A stretch of 64,000 nucleotides of DNA from Kappaphycus alvarezii (GCA_002205965.3 NADL03000528.1:1-64000); one strand, 5' to 3'. Shown: positions 23,508-36,259, numbered from the stretch's first letter. Notes: generated by a model not told the origin, from the letters alone. Numbers and translations: made by a program.

Positions 23508-24540
23508 GAATAATGACATGTGTTACTAGCAATTTAGTAATATTTCGAGAGTTTTAAAACTAGCGTTACCACTAGGAGTCATGAAGGTGCCACCAACTGA
23601 CATTAATCGAACGGTTTTACTCTCGAGTTCTCGGAAAACAGACATCTTTTAAACCTAGTCTTTATCCGTGTGTCGTAGTGTAGAACTCTTGACCCCTCCG
23701 TACCAAGATGTCCCAAGATGTCATTGTCAATTTCCAAAACTAAGATTCAATTCAAGAGTTATCTGGTTGTAACTGCAATTTACATATGGTATGCCGAAAA
23801 GGAGAAAACGAGCCTTTGATTACATTATTTCTTGACGCCCTGCATCAAAGCAGACAGCCTAGAAATGCTCTCTTTAGATTGGTGCAAACATGTCTAACTT
23901 TTAGAGGAAGTACAGATTCAAGACCTGTCACATGATATGATCTACATGCAGAGGGAGGTAGTTAATTACAAGATGGTGATGCCATGAACCAGGGAGTTTT
24001 TTTTCGAGAATCAAAAGGATAACTCCCCATCTTCACCTTTCTCCGCATAGTACTCTACACCAGAATGTGAACCACATCGCACGGGGAAGAACGAGTACTC
24101 GTTAAAAATATGGATGATGTACATCCATTGACCCGAATGCCCTTCGTCTTCAACTTTGGAAACGAACATTAGTGTCCTCCGTAAACTGCTACGGTTTTGG
24201 TGTAGCGAAAAATCTTTGCTTGCAATTTCCGTGGTCTTAGAAAGCTTAAGGTTCACTGTCGATCATTAAAACTACATAAAGAAATCAGTGATCTTGATTT
24301 CATCGGCAAAATTGATGTACAGATTTCCTTCTCGGCGACTTCGGACAATGAAGATGATTGTAATTACAACCTTGCTCCGTATGATTTGTATATGGATTAA
24401 ACGGAAGGCACGAAAGTCTCGCGACTCTAGAGTTACCAACCAATAGCCAGGTTGAGGTCAAATGTAATCAAATACCGTCTACCGTACAGTTTGGTAGCGG
24501 AACTTCGTACGTAGCATAATATCGGCAAAAATTTGAAAGA
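23508..24540. other. no gene recognised
   Basis: No open frame with a recognisable motif. A short minus-strand frame at 24011-24256 is unsupported. This stretch separates LINE-A from the transposase-like region. Confidence 0.4.
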
Positions 24541-27450
24541 AGACATACGGGGAACCATTCCGCTAGATGATGATGGGCTCGAATCTGATAATGACAGCAG
24601 TGGTGACGTTAGTGATGATAGCAACGTGAATGCTAATGTCACAAGTGATGGACGTGTAATTATTGTCAAAACTCAGGAATTAGAGGCCAGGCCCGCATTG
24701 TATTTCTAAGTTCTTGGGCTAGGTATGATGTTGCAAATACTATCTTATTCGGACTCATGCATGGAACTGAACTCGTAAACTTATAGGAGAGAGATGACCC
24801 TTCGGATAGCGGTTCTCATTCATATCAAAATTTACCGGTACCAACGATTGAATCCAGCCCAATTATCACTGACAGACAACGCGTGTTGGAATCAACAACC
24901 TGTGTCCTCATTGAAAGGAATGGTTGTTGCGGATATGATCGGACCGGTACTGGTGTAGATTATATCAGCGATAACCCAAAAATGGAATTATCACGTTACT
25001 TCGCCGATGATACTGGTGGTTTTTTCGTGACCAAGGGCTGCATCGGCTGTAGCTGGATGGTTCGAACTTCTTCTGCAATTAACGTCCCTGACCTTCCAGG
25101 AAGACCATCAGCCTTAAATGATATGAAAAGTATGGATGATACTCTGATTCGGTACACTTGTGAGTCCGCAAAAGTACCTTACTCGCTGAAAATAGGAGAA
25201 AATATGAACTCGGATGGAATTACTCTATTCAGACTTGGTGACATATGCACAACGTCCATAACGTCACCAGTTCTTTTTCAGCGGGATTCAGTTGGTACCA
25301 ATACAACCACCGAATTTATAGGTACTTTAAGTCATATTTTCTGGAGATATGAACGTGGGTCACCGGCTCGACAGCTAACTTGGGTCAAGATGAAAGAGAT
25401 AAGGTGAGTGTTATATTTCAAGAAAATGTCGTGTCAATCCATTTTTCCCGACTTTCAAAAAACCCAATCGAGAAATTGTTGGTACTGACACGGAATCAGA
25501 CTTCAATAAATAGCGTAAGCAAGTAGGGAAATAAAATTACGGATTCTCGAAAGAGTTGGCGCCCTATGTAGTCTACTGTGTTATTCTGTATTGTGATTAC
25601 TTCAACCTATTCTCAACAATATACCTATAAGGTTCTGCGGGTGGTTTATACTTAATGCTAATCTGCCTTTGGCCAGAATTACAGCGGAAGAGTAGCTCCA
25701 TAAGTATATTATCACTTACAACTCCCGGAGCCTCAACTAATCAGATAAGTGCTTTCATTCTCGATGAATTGGTTAACGGTACGGTTAAGTGAGTCACTGA
25801 CGGTACGCCTTGCAAGATTTTCATTGAGGTGGTTGGTTTCACAGGTAATTGCCCTGAAGCTGCTCATACTATAGATGTTCTCGGCCACAATGCCAGCTCA
25901 CCATGTACTTTATGGACTTTCTGATGACTTCAGAAAAGCACGGCTACTGATCCAAGGTATGGGTATACAACATCCGTTTCCGCTAAGAACTCATCATTCC
26001 TTTGGAACGCTCCCAGACACGAAGTTCTTTTTGAAACTGGTATTAGGCCTCATAAATGTTACTATCTTGGTATGAAAAGCACAGAGGACGTGTAATTGTC
26101 TACATGCCCGATGGTAGACTTTACTCGCAGACTTGATTTTGCGTGGTCACATATATCTCTGAAGGATCTGGGTGTCCCAGTGGTTATTGGAATATTTGAT
26201 CCGTACAGATCGATTCTGGCTGCTCCAGATCACCTACTGGCTGTTTTATCGCAGAAAATTTCCTCTTGCACGTATGCAGTTCTCACTTCATTTATTTGAA
26301 ACGAAATGGCCTTATATATTAGGAGACTGTGTTCAATGACAAAAAGAGGACACTCAATATTATGACACTTTCTGGTATAGTCTCAGTCCTCAGTGTGGCT
26401 TTGCCTGTATTCAGAAGATTATAAACAGTTTTTGACGAGAATACTTTTTTCAGGAAATGCGTTTCAGTAATGTTAATTTTTCAATTACTTATTGGGTTCA
26501 CTTATTGGTGGCCGGACTCAGAGATAGGTGGGCAAGAGAGTACTGAATTTTTTGACTGGACAGTTTCGAGCTCAGTATCTCTTCGAACTGAGCAAAAAAG
26601 CAACTTTGTACATCGAAGCGGTTAATGAACTATGTAAGATTTCAGAAGTCGCCAGATGTTTACTCAATAAGCCGAAACTTCATTTTGTTATCGAATTATA
26701 CGATTCCTCAGCCCCCGCGTTTGGAAACTGTCGCGAATTCATGGGGACTAGTTATTGTAGCTTCACACCAGCCTTTTAAGCGCTTCACAGCAAGGATTAA
26801 CCATCATTCTGCGCATATTCTTGTTGTTGAACACTGTTTATGTCTGGACTTAGTTTGTATGCTCTCCTCACTACAGTCCGTGCGATGAAATATGCAATCT
26901 GAAAGATCTTTTTTTTCTTTGGTGAAAATGAAGCTTCTGCTTGGTACCAATGCAGATCTTCTGGACGCAACGGAACGTGCCGCATTTTCAAATGAAGCTT
27001 GTTCGACAATTTCTAGGCTGTTCAAAAGATCTCTTCTGAAGAAATGGTCTAACGGTATCCCTACGGGTTCTTACAAGTTTCCAAGCCCTGATCAATGGAT
27101 ACGGAAAATAAAGTTTAACTATTTTTATAAGGAAGGAGGATCATATGGTATGTGTGGAAGTTTGGATTTCAAAGATATGGTAATTTTCGGTTCGAACACG
27201 TACCAAGAAGTACTGCCGCTCATATCGAAAAATTCATTCTGCACTGTGTACCTTGAAACTAAGAGAGCCCTCCGTATGTCGGACGGTCAAGTTATTGGAA
27301 ACCCAAATGGATTCAAAACTTTGTCAAAGGATTGTGTGCTACAGGTTCTGCTCACAGAAAATGAGAGGTCTAGATTCATTGTTCGTAGGAGATCCGAGCA
27401 AGAAGCTTCTGCTCAGCCGACATATTTTGCCCCAGTGGCATTCCTATAAA
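24540..27450 (+). pseudogene. degraded DNA-transposase-like gene
   Basis: Several plus-strand frames look like pieces of one large protein. An acidic stretch (24560-24660) is followed by a possible intron, 24723-24786 (GTATG to TTATAG), and a frame open from 24787 to 25407. At about 25800-25915 a frame reads VVGFTGNCPEAAHTIDVLGH, then NASSPCTL. This resembles the zinc-containing insert (GDxPAxxxxxGHxxxxPCxxC) of large Tnp2/KDZ-type transposases, but two stops follow at once. At 26660-26745 comes NKPKLHFVIELYDSSAPAFG, then, after a frameshift, a segment like ASHQPFKRFTARINHHSAHI, recalling the C-terminal part of the same proteins. A further frame runs 26892-27449. The family name is from memory of motif patterns and is tentative. 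Confidence 0.4.
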
Positions 27451-28392
27451 GATGAAAGGAGCCTTTAATAGGTATATGTGTGCAGTACATAGCGTGCGGT
27501 ACCGATGAGGTGCAAATCCAGCAAGGTTTGGTCAGTACTGACCAAATCCAACTTGTAGATATGTCTGGAGGTATCAATCGTGTCGTGGTTTATCACTGCT
27601 GTGAGTTCGGTTACAATGTTACAAGTTATGCAGGCGATAAATTGTACTGTCGGGCTGTGTCTCGGTTTGCAATTTGACAGAAACGCTAATTGTTCGATGG
27701 TAGAGTAATGCATATTCAACGAGGACCGATTGGGTACCCACCGAGGATTGCCTAGCATTACGAGTGTTACATCTCGTCCAAGTTCTTGATATAATGCAAT
27801 GAAAATTCTTACTGTTGATGATCAATGTTACCAAGTTTCATTAAATTAACAGAAACGGCCGAAGAGCTAAACAAGTGAGTACTCGCCAGAAGGGTGATGT
27901 GACTATGCCATGCGTTGTTGATATCAGCGTAGAAATCAAAAAGAGAAATGTGCCAATGTCATATAGGCCCTCCTCTTCTAACAGTGTAGCCATTAAAATG
28001 GAGATTAGCACGGATGGATGTCTGAATGTGTGACTTTATCTTTCTTTATTTAAATTTTATAAAATTTGGTGTTTCGTTTGATTGGCAATAGACATTTATT
28101 GCTTGTAGATCTATTTTGGAATCAATCATCGTCAGTTCCATGTTCGTCAGACTCCAAAACTTACCACTTGGCACATTTTCATCGATCAGTACCGATGTAA
28201 TTCTGATTCCATGCCAATCGTTTGCCTACGTGGCTAGTGGAGACTTCAATCACACAACTAAAGTTGGTTTTATATGATATTTAATCGAAACTTTTGTTTC
28301 ACAAAAAGGACGGTTCCTTTTCAAGTTGAGAACAGCTCGAAACATCTCAGCTCATGACCGCTGTCCCTGATGAAACTTCTAGATATTATTTG
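27451..28392. other. no gene; perfect palindrome inside
   Basis: The frames downstream of the transposase-like relic are short. A perfect 20-bp palindrome, TTTGGTCAGTACTGACCAAA, lies at 27527-27546. Nothing else was recognised. Confidence 0.5.
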
Positions 28393-28480
28393 GCATGCTG
28401 CGCTGGAAGAGCTTGCATGCTGCGCTGGATGAGCTTGCATACTGCGCTGGATGAGCTTGCATGCTGCGCTGGCTGCGCTG
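28393..28480 (+). repeat. 22-bp minisatellite, four units
   Basis: Four consecutive 22-bp units start GCATGCTGCGCTGG. The third has GCATACTGC, and the last diverges in its second half (CTGGCTGCGCTG). There is no associated gene. Confidence 0.85.
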
Positions 28481-28579
28481 TCACTTTAATTACAATTTTA
28501 TTTTCAATTATTTTAGAGGGATGCCTTGCACCGTACTGTAGCGGTGCAGATACGTATGGAACATAGGTACTGTATAGGT

Positions 28580-28975
28580 GCTTCAAATTGTGAGAGTTGA
28601 AAACTTTATATAAGGGGATGTTTGCATGAAATGGTAGGAGTACTTGTGAGTCAGCATACCCGAGCGGGGCGCCCAAAAAATTAAGTCGCACTCAAAGCAT
28701 AAAGCAATTTGGCAGACAACTGCAGGTAAAGTCCCGAGCAGTAGGAAGTTGAGAGTCAACTTCAGACCCAAGAAACAATTTTCCTACGCTGGTCACAGAG
28801 CATCAGTGGAAGACTGCCCCTTTCATACTTGCTTGTAGCCATCTCAACTGTCTTCCTTATCCACTCCTTTTTATTCGTTCAACTATACCACGGTAGCACT
28901 TTTGTCGCTTGCAACACCTCCTTCTTGGGGTAGTTGGTTCTGAATATCTCTTCCCCCGACGATTTACCCCTATCA
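28580..28975 (+). repeat. Gypsy1-type LTR, 5'-truncated, inverted
   Basis: It is homologous to the U3-R-U5 end of the Gypsy1 LTRs but in the opposite orientation. It shows TATATAAG, GGCAGACAACTGCAGG, GTAGGAAGTTGAGAGTCAAC, the long CTTGCTTGTAG block and the end TACCCCTATCA. Positions after 28975 (GGTATGTCCTCTGGAG) resemble the Gypsy1 leader (GGTACTCTTGTGGAG), so this is a 5' LTR plus leader of a diverged relative. Confidence 0.75.
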
Positions 28976-29504
28976 AGGTATGTCCTCTGGAGCAGTTTAC
29001 AACCTCCCTGGCAACCTCCAACATCATAAATTCTCAGGTTAGCTACCAGCATATTTTCAAGTAACCATTTTTGTTCTCTCTCGTCCGTACGGGCTGGGGC
29101 AACATGCACCGCACTATCAACAGGACAGGAATTTGAATGCCAACGCGATTGTTCAAAGTCTTTTCTGTATTGCTCTTAAGCAGAAATTTCAATGAACGTG
29201 CGAAATCACATGCTGCGAGGGTGACAGCGCACGGAGTGAGAGCAAAAGGAGCTGCTACCTTTACTGTTTGTGGCTCGAGCAACACGATTTAGACATGATT
29301 CGATCGCACCTGAAGTTTATCTTGCGAAGTGATAAGCGTGGCTGAGTGTGCAGAGTGGGAAAACTGTGAGAACTGCTCCCAGTACTGATTGTGTTTCTAG
29401 CACTACGATGTTGAGATGATTCAGCCGGACCTGACCGAGATCATAGATGCCCAAGCTTAGATTTCTAGTTGAAGGAGTTATGCTACTAGTTCTGAGTGTG
29501 GAAC
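28976..29504 (+). other. leader-like sequence with imperfect duplication
   Basis: It follows a Gypsy1-type LTR and is probably the residual leader of that element. Around 29284-29330 and 29402-29440 the blocks ACGATTTAGACATGATTC and ACGATGTTGAGATGATTC, each followed by CGxACCTGA, form an imperfect repeat. No coding frame is recognised. Confidence 0.4.
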
Positions 29505-30162
29505 TGTAGTAATATGGCCCTTGAGGACCACGAACCAGGTGGTTAGTTTCGGAAGCTGGCGCTTCCGCGGGAGACCAGTCTAGGAGGCCTAGACAGGTAC
29601 GTGGTAGTAGCGGGGTAGAGCGACGTAGGTCGCGCTCGATAGGCGTAGGAGGATGCCCTACGGTCCTCCAGGGTCTTTCTCTGGGGAATGAAGGATGGGA
29701 AAACGGTGGGTAAAGGATAGGGTAGGCAGTCCTACTCCGGGACTGGCCAAGTAAAAGTATAGCCACGACTACTCCGGCCGCACACTAGAAGGATCTAGCT
29801 GTAGTGATCCTTGCAGCGCTAGGCTTGCAGCTCACAAACTAGGAGTCCTAGTTAAGGTTGAACTTCCGGACTACTCCGATCACGGAAATAAAAAGGTAAA
29901 TTGGGCTCGAGGGGATCTGTTTTTTGGTTTACTGTGGACGGCCTAGGGTGGTGACACCCTAAGTAGTGTAGGACGGCGCTATCTAGTGTGGCACTGTCAG
30001 CTAGACTATTCTTACAGTAATTACTAAAATAAAGGAATAATTGGGGAATTAAAAGTAATTGCAAAGCAACTACACGTGGCCCTACTGGCCCGGGACAGAA
30101 CAGCCTGTCCCTAGTTGTAGGTAGCTTATGCGCGCGCGAAAAATAACGGCCAGGTTCCCACA
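29505..30162 (-). repeat. solo LTR of Gypsy2
   Basis: This 658-bp LTR is homologous to 49508-50259. On the minus strand it begins TGTGGGAACCTGGCC and ends ATTACTACA. It is flanked by a perfect 5-bp duplication, GGAAC at 29500-29504 and 30163-30167. No internal sequence is present, which is the outcome of LTR-LTR recombination. Like the other copies it is rich in short hairpins, for example GGAAGCtggcGCTTCC at 29551-29566. Confidence 0.9.
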
Positions 30163-32150
30163 GGAACTTCCTATATTGCGGGTCAACAGGACTCTGTTTA
30201 ACTTTTTTCTTGTAATATCTAGCTAATTGTGTTATACCTGAGCCTGTGTCTGCATTTTCTGATGAAAACGAATTTCTTTTTTTGGGACTCAGTGGGAGTC
30301 GGTAGAGATTAAAAGTAATCTTGAGTGTATGCTGGACCAAGATGTATGTCACAGTCATAGTACCATGGCTGTCAAGTTTTTCAAAATAATATTTAAAAAA
30401 GAGACGACTTTATTGGTGGAAGTACATCTCGAGCTGATGGATTACAAAGACCTAGCGAATAAGGGCTGTTGAAAGTCTTGGTATCATTATTTTGGCACCT
30501 AGTACCGCACTTCAGTGACATTTACGTTTAAGGAACTCGAAGATTCGCTCACGTCTAGGGATGTGAGATAAAAACCTTCCAATGTGGGGTTTGAGAAGAC
30601 ATGTACATGTCTACCGGTAAGGACGAAGTGTACTTCTTGGAATTTCCAGCTCAACTTATAACAATAGAGGTCAAGATGACCTCTTTTGTTCTAGTGCTGC
30701 TTGTCTCGGTTAAGTCTATTTCTTTCCTTTAATAAAACCTATTAAAGGGTAGTGCTTAGTATAGTTTTCATATATACACATGTAGAAATAGTTCTTTGAT
30801 ATTGGTTGATGCCCTCAGCTAGCCTCTTTGCTGTCAAGCGTAATTTCGAGTACTCTGCGTAGATTAAGTTAGTGTTGTCTTGACATTCTACATATAATGT
30901 GTCGTGGTATCAAATGAGGCGGGGTCGTAAAATTTCGTTTAATGAAGGAGGTTACTGAATGAAACGATACAGTACTGTACAAAACGACATGTGGGGTTCA
31001 TGAATATAATGTGGATCGGGCATCTCAATCCAGTGGTTGTGGGCAGTACCCGCTAATGTGTACAGATACAAAGGTTTACAGAGCCCACTCATTTTTTCTT
31101 CTGGGGTGCGGCTCACTACAATAAAACATGTAATTGATATTGGAAATATCAGGCAGCCATTATGAATGATTCCTGTGTGTCCTACTAGTGATGCGCCCAT
31201 TACGTTATAGGAACATTTTTGGATGTGCATGATTCAGTATACAGGCAATAAAAGATGTTGTTGTATTTTCGATTTGGTAAATCGATAATTGTTCTTTTTT
31301 TGCACAAAAGAGGTTATTTCATCGTACATCTAGTTTACAGATCTCTGTAGATTTGGCTTTTTAGGAGAACTGAACCCGCTTATACACTTTTACCTTCTGA
31401 GGATGTCTCCGGGGTAGGACCTCAATCCAATCCTATGGGGCTCACAGACAAAAAGAGGGTGTCGTTGAGAAAAAGGTATTGGAAATAACATAACCTCACA
31501 TGGCAATCCTCATGATACAGTAGTGGTGCCAGAAATAACCCTAAGAATAATTGAGAGTCCTTGATCAAGTTTCAGAAGTTAATTCTCAAATGGGATCTAG
31601 GATACTTTCTAAATATCAACTCGTCTATTTCTAAGAATTATACGGAAATAGAATGCAAGACCAAGCAGTAATTGGTAATTTTTCTTCCTTTATAAATTTC
31701 CATGAAAACTATAGGATATCGGGAACATGAGAACTATTTAGTGGGCTTCAGTAAGCTTAGGTATAGAACGGTGAAACTCGCTCACCGATGTTTTAAACGA
31801 TTCGATTACGTCGTTTCTGATTCTTCTTTACTTCTACATATCCTTCGCGAGGATAATTTGACAAACCGTTTCAAGAGCAGTCCCTTCCGAAGATTCAAAG
31901 AGGACTGTAATATCTATTGAATGATAAATTCGTGGCTTTTCTGCCAACGTAAGAAATATTGCAGTCGTAGTTATATTCATGGCTCTCAGAATCTTATTTG
32001 ATTGAGTCCGGGAATATGTTACATAGTTATTTTCGACTGTGCCCGGAGGTCGCTATTGAACCGTCAGAAGCATAGTTTAATCTTTTCACTGAGGAGAATA
32101 TAGAATATATATTTTAATATTTATGTCGTATGAGAAGAAACCGACAAGAA
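30163..32150. other. no gene; two short palindromes
   Basis: Two kilobases with no supported gene. Perfect inverted repeats occur at 30597-30612 (AGACATGTACATGTCT) and 30666-30684 (AGAGGTCaagatGACCTCT). The left boundary of the outer Gypsy2 element is at 32151. Confidence 0.5.
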
Positions 32151-32309
32151 TGTAGTAAAGTGGACTTGTAAGGTCCACGCACCCGGTGGGGGTGTCAGAA
32201 GCGGAGCTTCTTCGGGAGACCAGTCTAGCTGGGCTAGACAGCTACAGGAGTAGCAGGGCAGAGCGACCGTAGGTCGCGCTGGAAAAGAATAGGAGGCCAG
32301 GTTCCCACA
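32151..32309 (-). repeat. Gypsy2 3' LTR with internal deletion
   Basis: Only 159 bp remain. The first about 145 bp match 49508-49645, then the sequence jumps to the terminal GGCCAGGTTCCCACA. About 590 bp are missing between short AGG-like matches. The hairpins AGAAGCggaGCTTCT at 32197 and GTCTAGCtggGCTAGAC are retained. Confidence 0.8.
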
Positions 32310-34457
32310 TGCCCCCATGCCGAGAGTTAAGCGTGTTCCACCGCGAGAAACGCGAGGAGAAAGGCCTGTGAACTGGTCTTGGTTATGGTTTCCGCTGCGC
32401 TTTTGAAGGAGTAGCAGTCATTTCTCACCATGGTCGGGAGTCCCGATCACGTTGGCAACCCGGTACTTTGGGTGCCGGACTAGCGTTGCTACTTAGCGTC
32501 AATACGCTGAAATCAATCCGGTCGAGGTTCTCCTCGACAAGCTCGTGTCGGTATGGGGAGTGGTTAACCCCATCCGAAAATTTTTGCCGTTTCAGGTCTT
32601 ACCTGAAAAGGGGGTTAGTATGACTGACTCACTTTTCCATGGTAGTAGCGTAGCTACTAGATGTTATACCCTTCGTGAGTCGTATTTTCTCGCGTACGGT
32701 ATTCCAAATTCCGTGCAGTTCTTCGGGGTGCAACTTGAGTCGGGCCAGGTTGACCTGGTGAATTATAATGTTTGGGGGCGGTCGGGTGAGCACGCCCCTT
32801 CGTTGGCATATAAAATGCCTTCACTGGGAGTTTCCGGTGGTAGTGTCATAAACCCTCTATGGTTGTGCCTAGCACGTGCGGCAAAACCCTGAAAAAACAA
32901 TAAAATTCCGAAATCGGGGTGTGGGTTTTGCCACGTTACAAAGGATTTCCTTGTGTGTCGGTGCACGCTTCTGCTGTGCAGTGAGGTATTTAACCAGGAG
33001 TCCTGGTGATTTCAGGTGCATACGTCACCTCTCCCAGCATCACGGTCCGATCAGATATCTCGTCGCCATTCGCTTGTCTTTCCTCACTCATCCATCCTCA
33101 TCTTCCTCCATTCACCTCTCCATCATAATCCATCATCAGCTTCCTTCTCTTCTTCTTCGCTAGCAGACAGCCTGTCTTGTCACGGCCGGCATTCTTGCTG
33201 ATGATAGATCAGCTGAGAGGGCAGGTCACCTGCCCAGTGCCGCTCCGGGTATCCCGAGGGCGATTGTTGACAGCAGAGACTGGCAGGTGCGCTTTGACAC
33301 TGCTGTTTGGGCCAAGACTGTCTTGGTCCACATCTCGAACAGGCTGAGGACTTCCTCAGTGTATGACACAATTGCGGTCGCCTTTTAGTCTTCACTAGGA
33401 TGCCTAGTCGAGGCGAGGAGTTCCTTCGAACTCGCGCTTAATTTCCAGAGTAGGGGAATCCCTATTTATCATCGTCATCCAACAATGTCAATCCCCTAGC
33501 AGGATGGTAGAGACTGTTTCAAGGGGACCTTTCTCTTATGTTTATGAAGTCTAGGGACTCCTGGAGACGTTGCAACTCAACGAAAGAGTTGTGATGTGAC
33601 CGGGTTCCCTGGTTACTGTTGAATTTCCGGCGGAATTTACAGAACAGCGCAATGGGATAACCCATTTGCGAAGTATCAGTTGATGATCTGATACTGGAGT
33701 GGGCAAGGATTGCTTGAAAGAATAGCGTACTGGAAATTCTCCGTCACGTAGGTTGTCAACGGAGGGTGTTTAGCCTCCCCGGCGTTCTGTATTGAATCAC
33801 GGTGCGGACTAGGGAACTTAGTCATTGTCACAAGGGAGATGAGCGGCTCTCATCCTATCTTGATTTTTGTCGAGGCTCGGCTCGACAGTACGGTTGGGGA
33901 TTTCCCCTTCATCCTTTGTGTGACAAGGTATCCGTTGTCGGTTAATATGTGACGCGTAGTTCGTCGCTTTTGGTGACAGGGCGTCATGTCCTGTCTTCTT
34001 TGTCGGTCGGAAGTGACGCGAAATTTCACAAAGCGGACCAACTCCGTTGGTCAGATGGGTGTGGGCTGTTCACGCACCCGTATAGTCAGGTCTTCCTGAT
34101 ATTGTAAGAGGCATGGGAGTGTCCCTTGTCTTCTTCATCTTGGAACAAAGTATTCCTTGTTGTACCCCTGTCCGACTCCTGTCGGAAGTGTCGCAACGGA
34201 AGAAAAGGGATTCAGGACGTCCTGACTGGATGGATGTGTGCAAGAGGTGACTCTGCGTAACTGAACTCGGGGAGCATGAGGATTGCGGTCGAGCGTAAAC
34301 TCGACTCTCGCTCGGTGGGCAAGGGAACGCTTGCCAATTTTGGCCATCACAGTTCGGAGAGTCAGCTCGAGGCTTCCAGAGGCAGGATATCCTGGCTTTG
34401 ACTGAAGAGCGGTCTCTAGTCGGAATTTTCGTTTGTGTCAACTCATGTTGGGGAATC
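32310..34457 (-). other. Gypsy2 3' noncoding tract, part 1, hairpin-rich
   Basis: There is no convincing gene here. A 115-residue plus-strand frame at 32545-32892 and a 123-residue minus frame at 34070-34441 are unsupported. The tract is dominated by short perfect inverted repeats, for example GTCGAGGttctCCTCGAC (32521-32538), GGGCAGGTcACCTGCCC (33219-33235), ACTAGGatgCCTAGT (33394-33408), GAGTTCcttcGAACTC (33418-33433), GACCAACtccGTTGGTC (34036-34052) and TCAGGACGTCCTGA (34212-34225). It continues beyond Gypsy1 at 41917. Confidence 0.75.
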
Positions 34458-35167
34458 TGATAGGGGTAAATCGTCGGGAGAAGAGATATTCAGAATCAAC
34501 CACCCCAAGAAGGAGGTGTTGCAAGCGACAAAAGTGCTACCGTGGTATAGTTGAACAAAAAAAGGAGTGTATAGGGAGAGAGTTGAAGGGCTACAAGCAA
34601 GTATAAGGGGCAGGGTCTACCACTGATGCTTGCGACTAGCTTAAAAAAAGTTCTTGGGTCTGAAGTTGACTCTCAACTTCCTACTACTCTGGACTTGGCT
34701 TGAAGTTGTCTGCCAACTTGCTTGACCTCTCAAGGAGGAAGCACTTTACTCAGCTTATATAGACTTTTCGGCTAATCCTAAAGTCTCAATCAAACATACT
34801 AAATACCATAAAACGCATTCACGGGAATCGTGTGAACCAGAGAGACCATTAGAAGATATTTCCTCAAGGTAAATATCTAGGTGCCATACCCATGCCAGCC
34901 ACCCATCGGCCAGGGGTGGGAATTGATGTGGCCATTATATAGACCTTTCAGAGTCACTCGTAGTATCACCCACAACCTAGAACTGTACTGACATCCACTA
35001 TGACAGCGTGTCCTAAAATAAAAAATCAACCGATGAATTTGCCACACTCACCCAAATTAAAAATATCTTGCAAATTCAAAAACTGTAAAAATATCTTCCC
35101 AGTTCCAATACTGTATACAATTATGGTCCTCATCTAAATTTTTTCGTGTGCGAATTTGCGCACATCA
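34458..35167 (-). repeat. Gypsy1 3' LTR
   Basis: 710 bp, homologous to 41202-41916. On the minus strand it runs from TGATGTGCGCAAATTCGCAC to GATTTACCCCTATCA. A TATATAAG promoter-like box lies at about 34755-34765. The purine-rich GAGCGGGAGGGCG directly precedes it on the minus strand and is the likely polypurine tract. Differences from the other LTR cluster in the R-U5 half. Confidence 0.9.
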
Positions 35168-35200
35168 CGCCCTCCCGCTCAAGACGAACGTCCCGGCTCG

Positions 35201-36259
35201 TCACTGCTCTTGTTGTTCTTGTGGGAGTTCTATCCATTCATCAGGGAGAGTATAGGGTTCACTATAAGGATATGGTAGTAGCTCATTTCCAATATGATGA
35301 GAGAGTGTGTACCGTGCGATGACCGGCTCATCTCCTTGGTCAAGAGTTTCGTAGATTCGGCGTATGGTTTCATAGTGTTCTCTAATGAGCTCCTCCCGTT
35401 TCACTTCTCCAAACCTTCCAAATGTGAGGTAGTAAACGTAGTATGCAAACTTTTCTGGCAACGGGTCCAGAAACGGGTATCTGAAGGAGAAAAAAACTCG
35501 CAACATAAGGACTGAGTCCTCACGAGTAAGGTGCGCCCCGTGAATGGTCTGGAAGCACATGCAAATACTAATGGCAAAAAAGGAAATTACTTCTGCTTCT
35601 CGGGTCCTCTGTCATTTCGCGAAGCCAACGTCTAATTGGTAGCCGTCCAATAATTAAGGATGCATAGTTTCCCCCTGGGAGACTAGGCGGTGTTTGAGGC
35701 GATCTTCTTGGCGATCTTCCTCGCTGCTCCCGACGCCTTGCCCTCTTCGATGATCCGCCCCGATCACTTGATGGTCCAGCTCGTATCATCATCACGGCCT
35801 CGGGAGGATCCTGGTCTTCGGCTGAGGTTGTGTTTCTGAGCGGAGCAACGTAAGGTTCCCATAGAGGATATGGGACCAGTCGATATTCCATATCAGGGGG
35901 CAAGCTGTAACCTCTCAGTCGCACATCTTGGTTGTTCTTGAGAAATACGTAAACTGGACGGATAATGTTCAGATATGTTTGCGACAAGTCTCCGATAGCT
36001 ACCATTCCATACCTCCTATAGAGTAATGATATATGACTTCCACAAACTCTGGACCTGCTTCCGTGAACCTTCCGTTTTGGAATGAGAATAGAACTCTGAT
36101 CAATAGTCGGAAATCTTCTTGAGGTAGCAATGGTCCGTTCAACGTACGAAAACATAGGCATATATTAATGTAGAAATGGATGATTACGTGGAGTTCGTAG
36201 TAGTCACGCGTAATCGAGATGATCCATTCCCAGGCCCTTTTTCCTCCCATAGGAATCAT
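35201..36259 (-). CDS. Gypsy1 accessory region: tandem copies of an unknown domain
   Basis: Between pol and the 3' LTR, minus-strand frames encode two related segments. The first (36259 to about 35840) reads INICLCFRTLNGPLLPQEDF ... LLIRVLFSF ... LVPYPLWEPYV. The second (about 35600 to 35201) reads AISICMCFQTIHGAHLTRED ... LMLRVFFSF ... LLPYPYSEPYT. A basic, Arg/Ser/Pro-rich linker (about 35650-35790) separates them. Each copy contains one frame change, so the region is either decayed or expressed through frameshifting or splicing. A stop and ATG overlap (ATGA at 36256-36259) links it to a short upstream frame at 36256-36480. I recognise no family. It occupies the env position but shows no signal peptide or clear membrane anchor. 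Confidence 0.6.

Noticed and set aside
28393..28480. possible CRISPR-like array
   Set aside because: The units are directly adjacent without spacers and the genome is eukaryotic. It is a minisatellite.
32545..32892. 115-residue plus-strand open frame in the Gypsy2 3' tract
   Set aside because: It is antisense to the element, crosses several hairpins and has no recognisable motif. Chance openness is likely.
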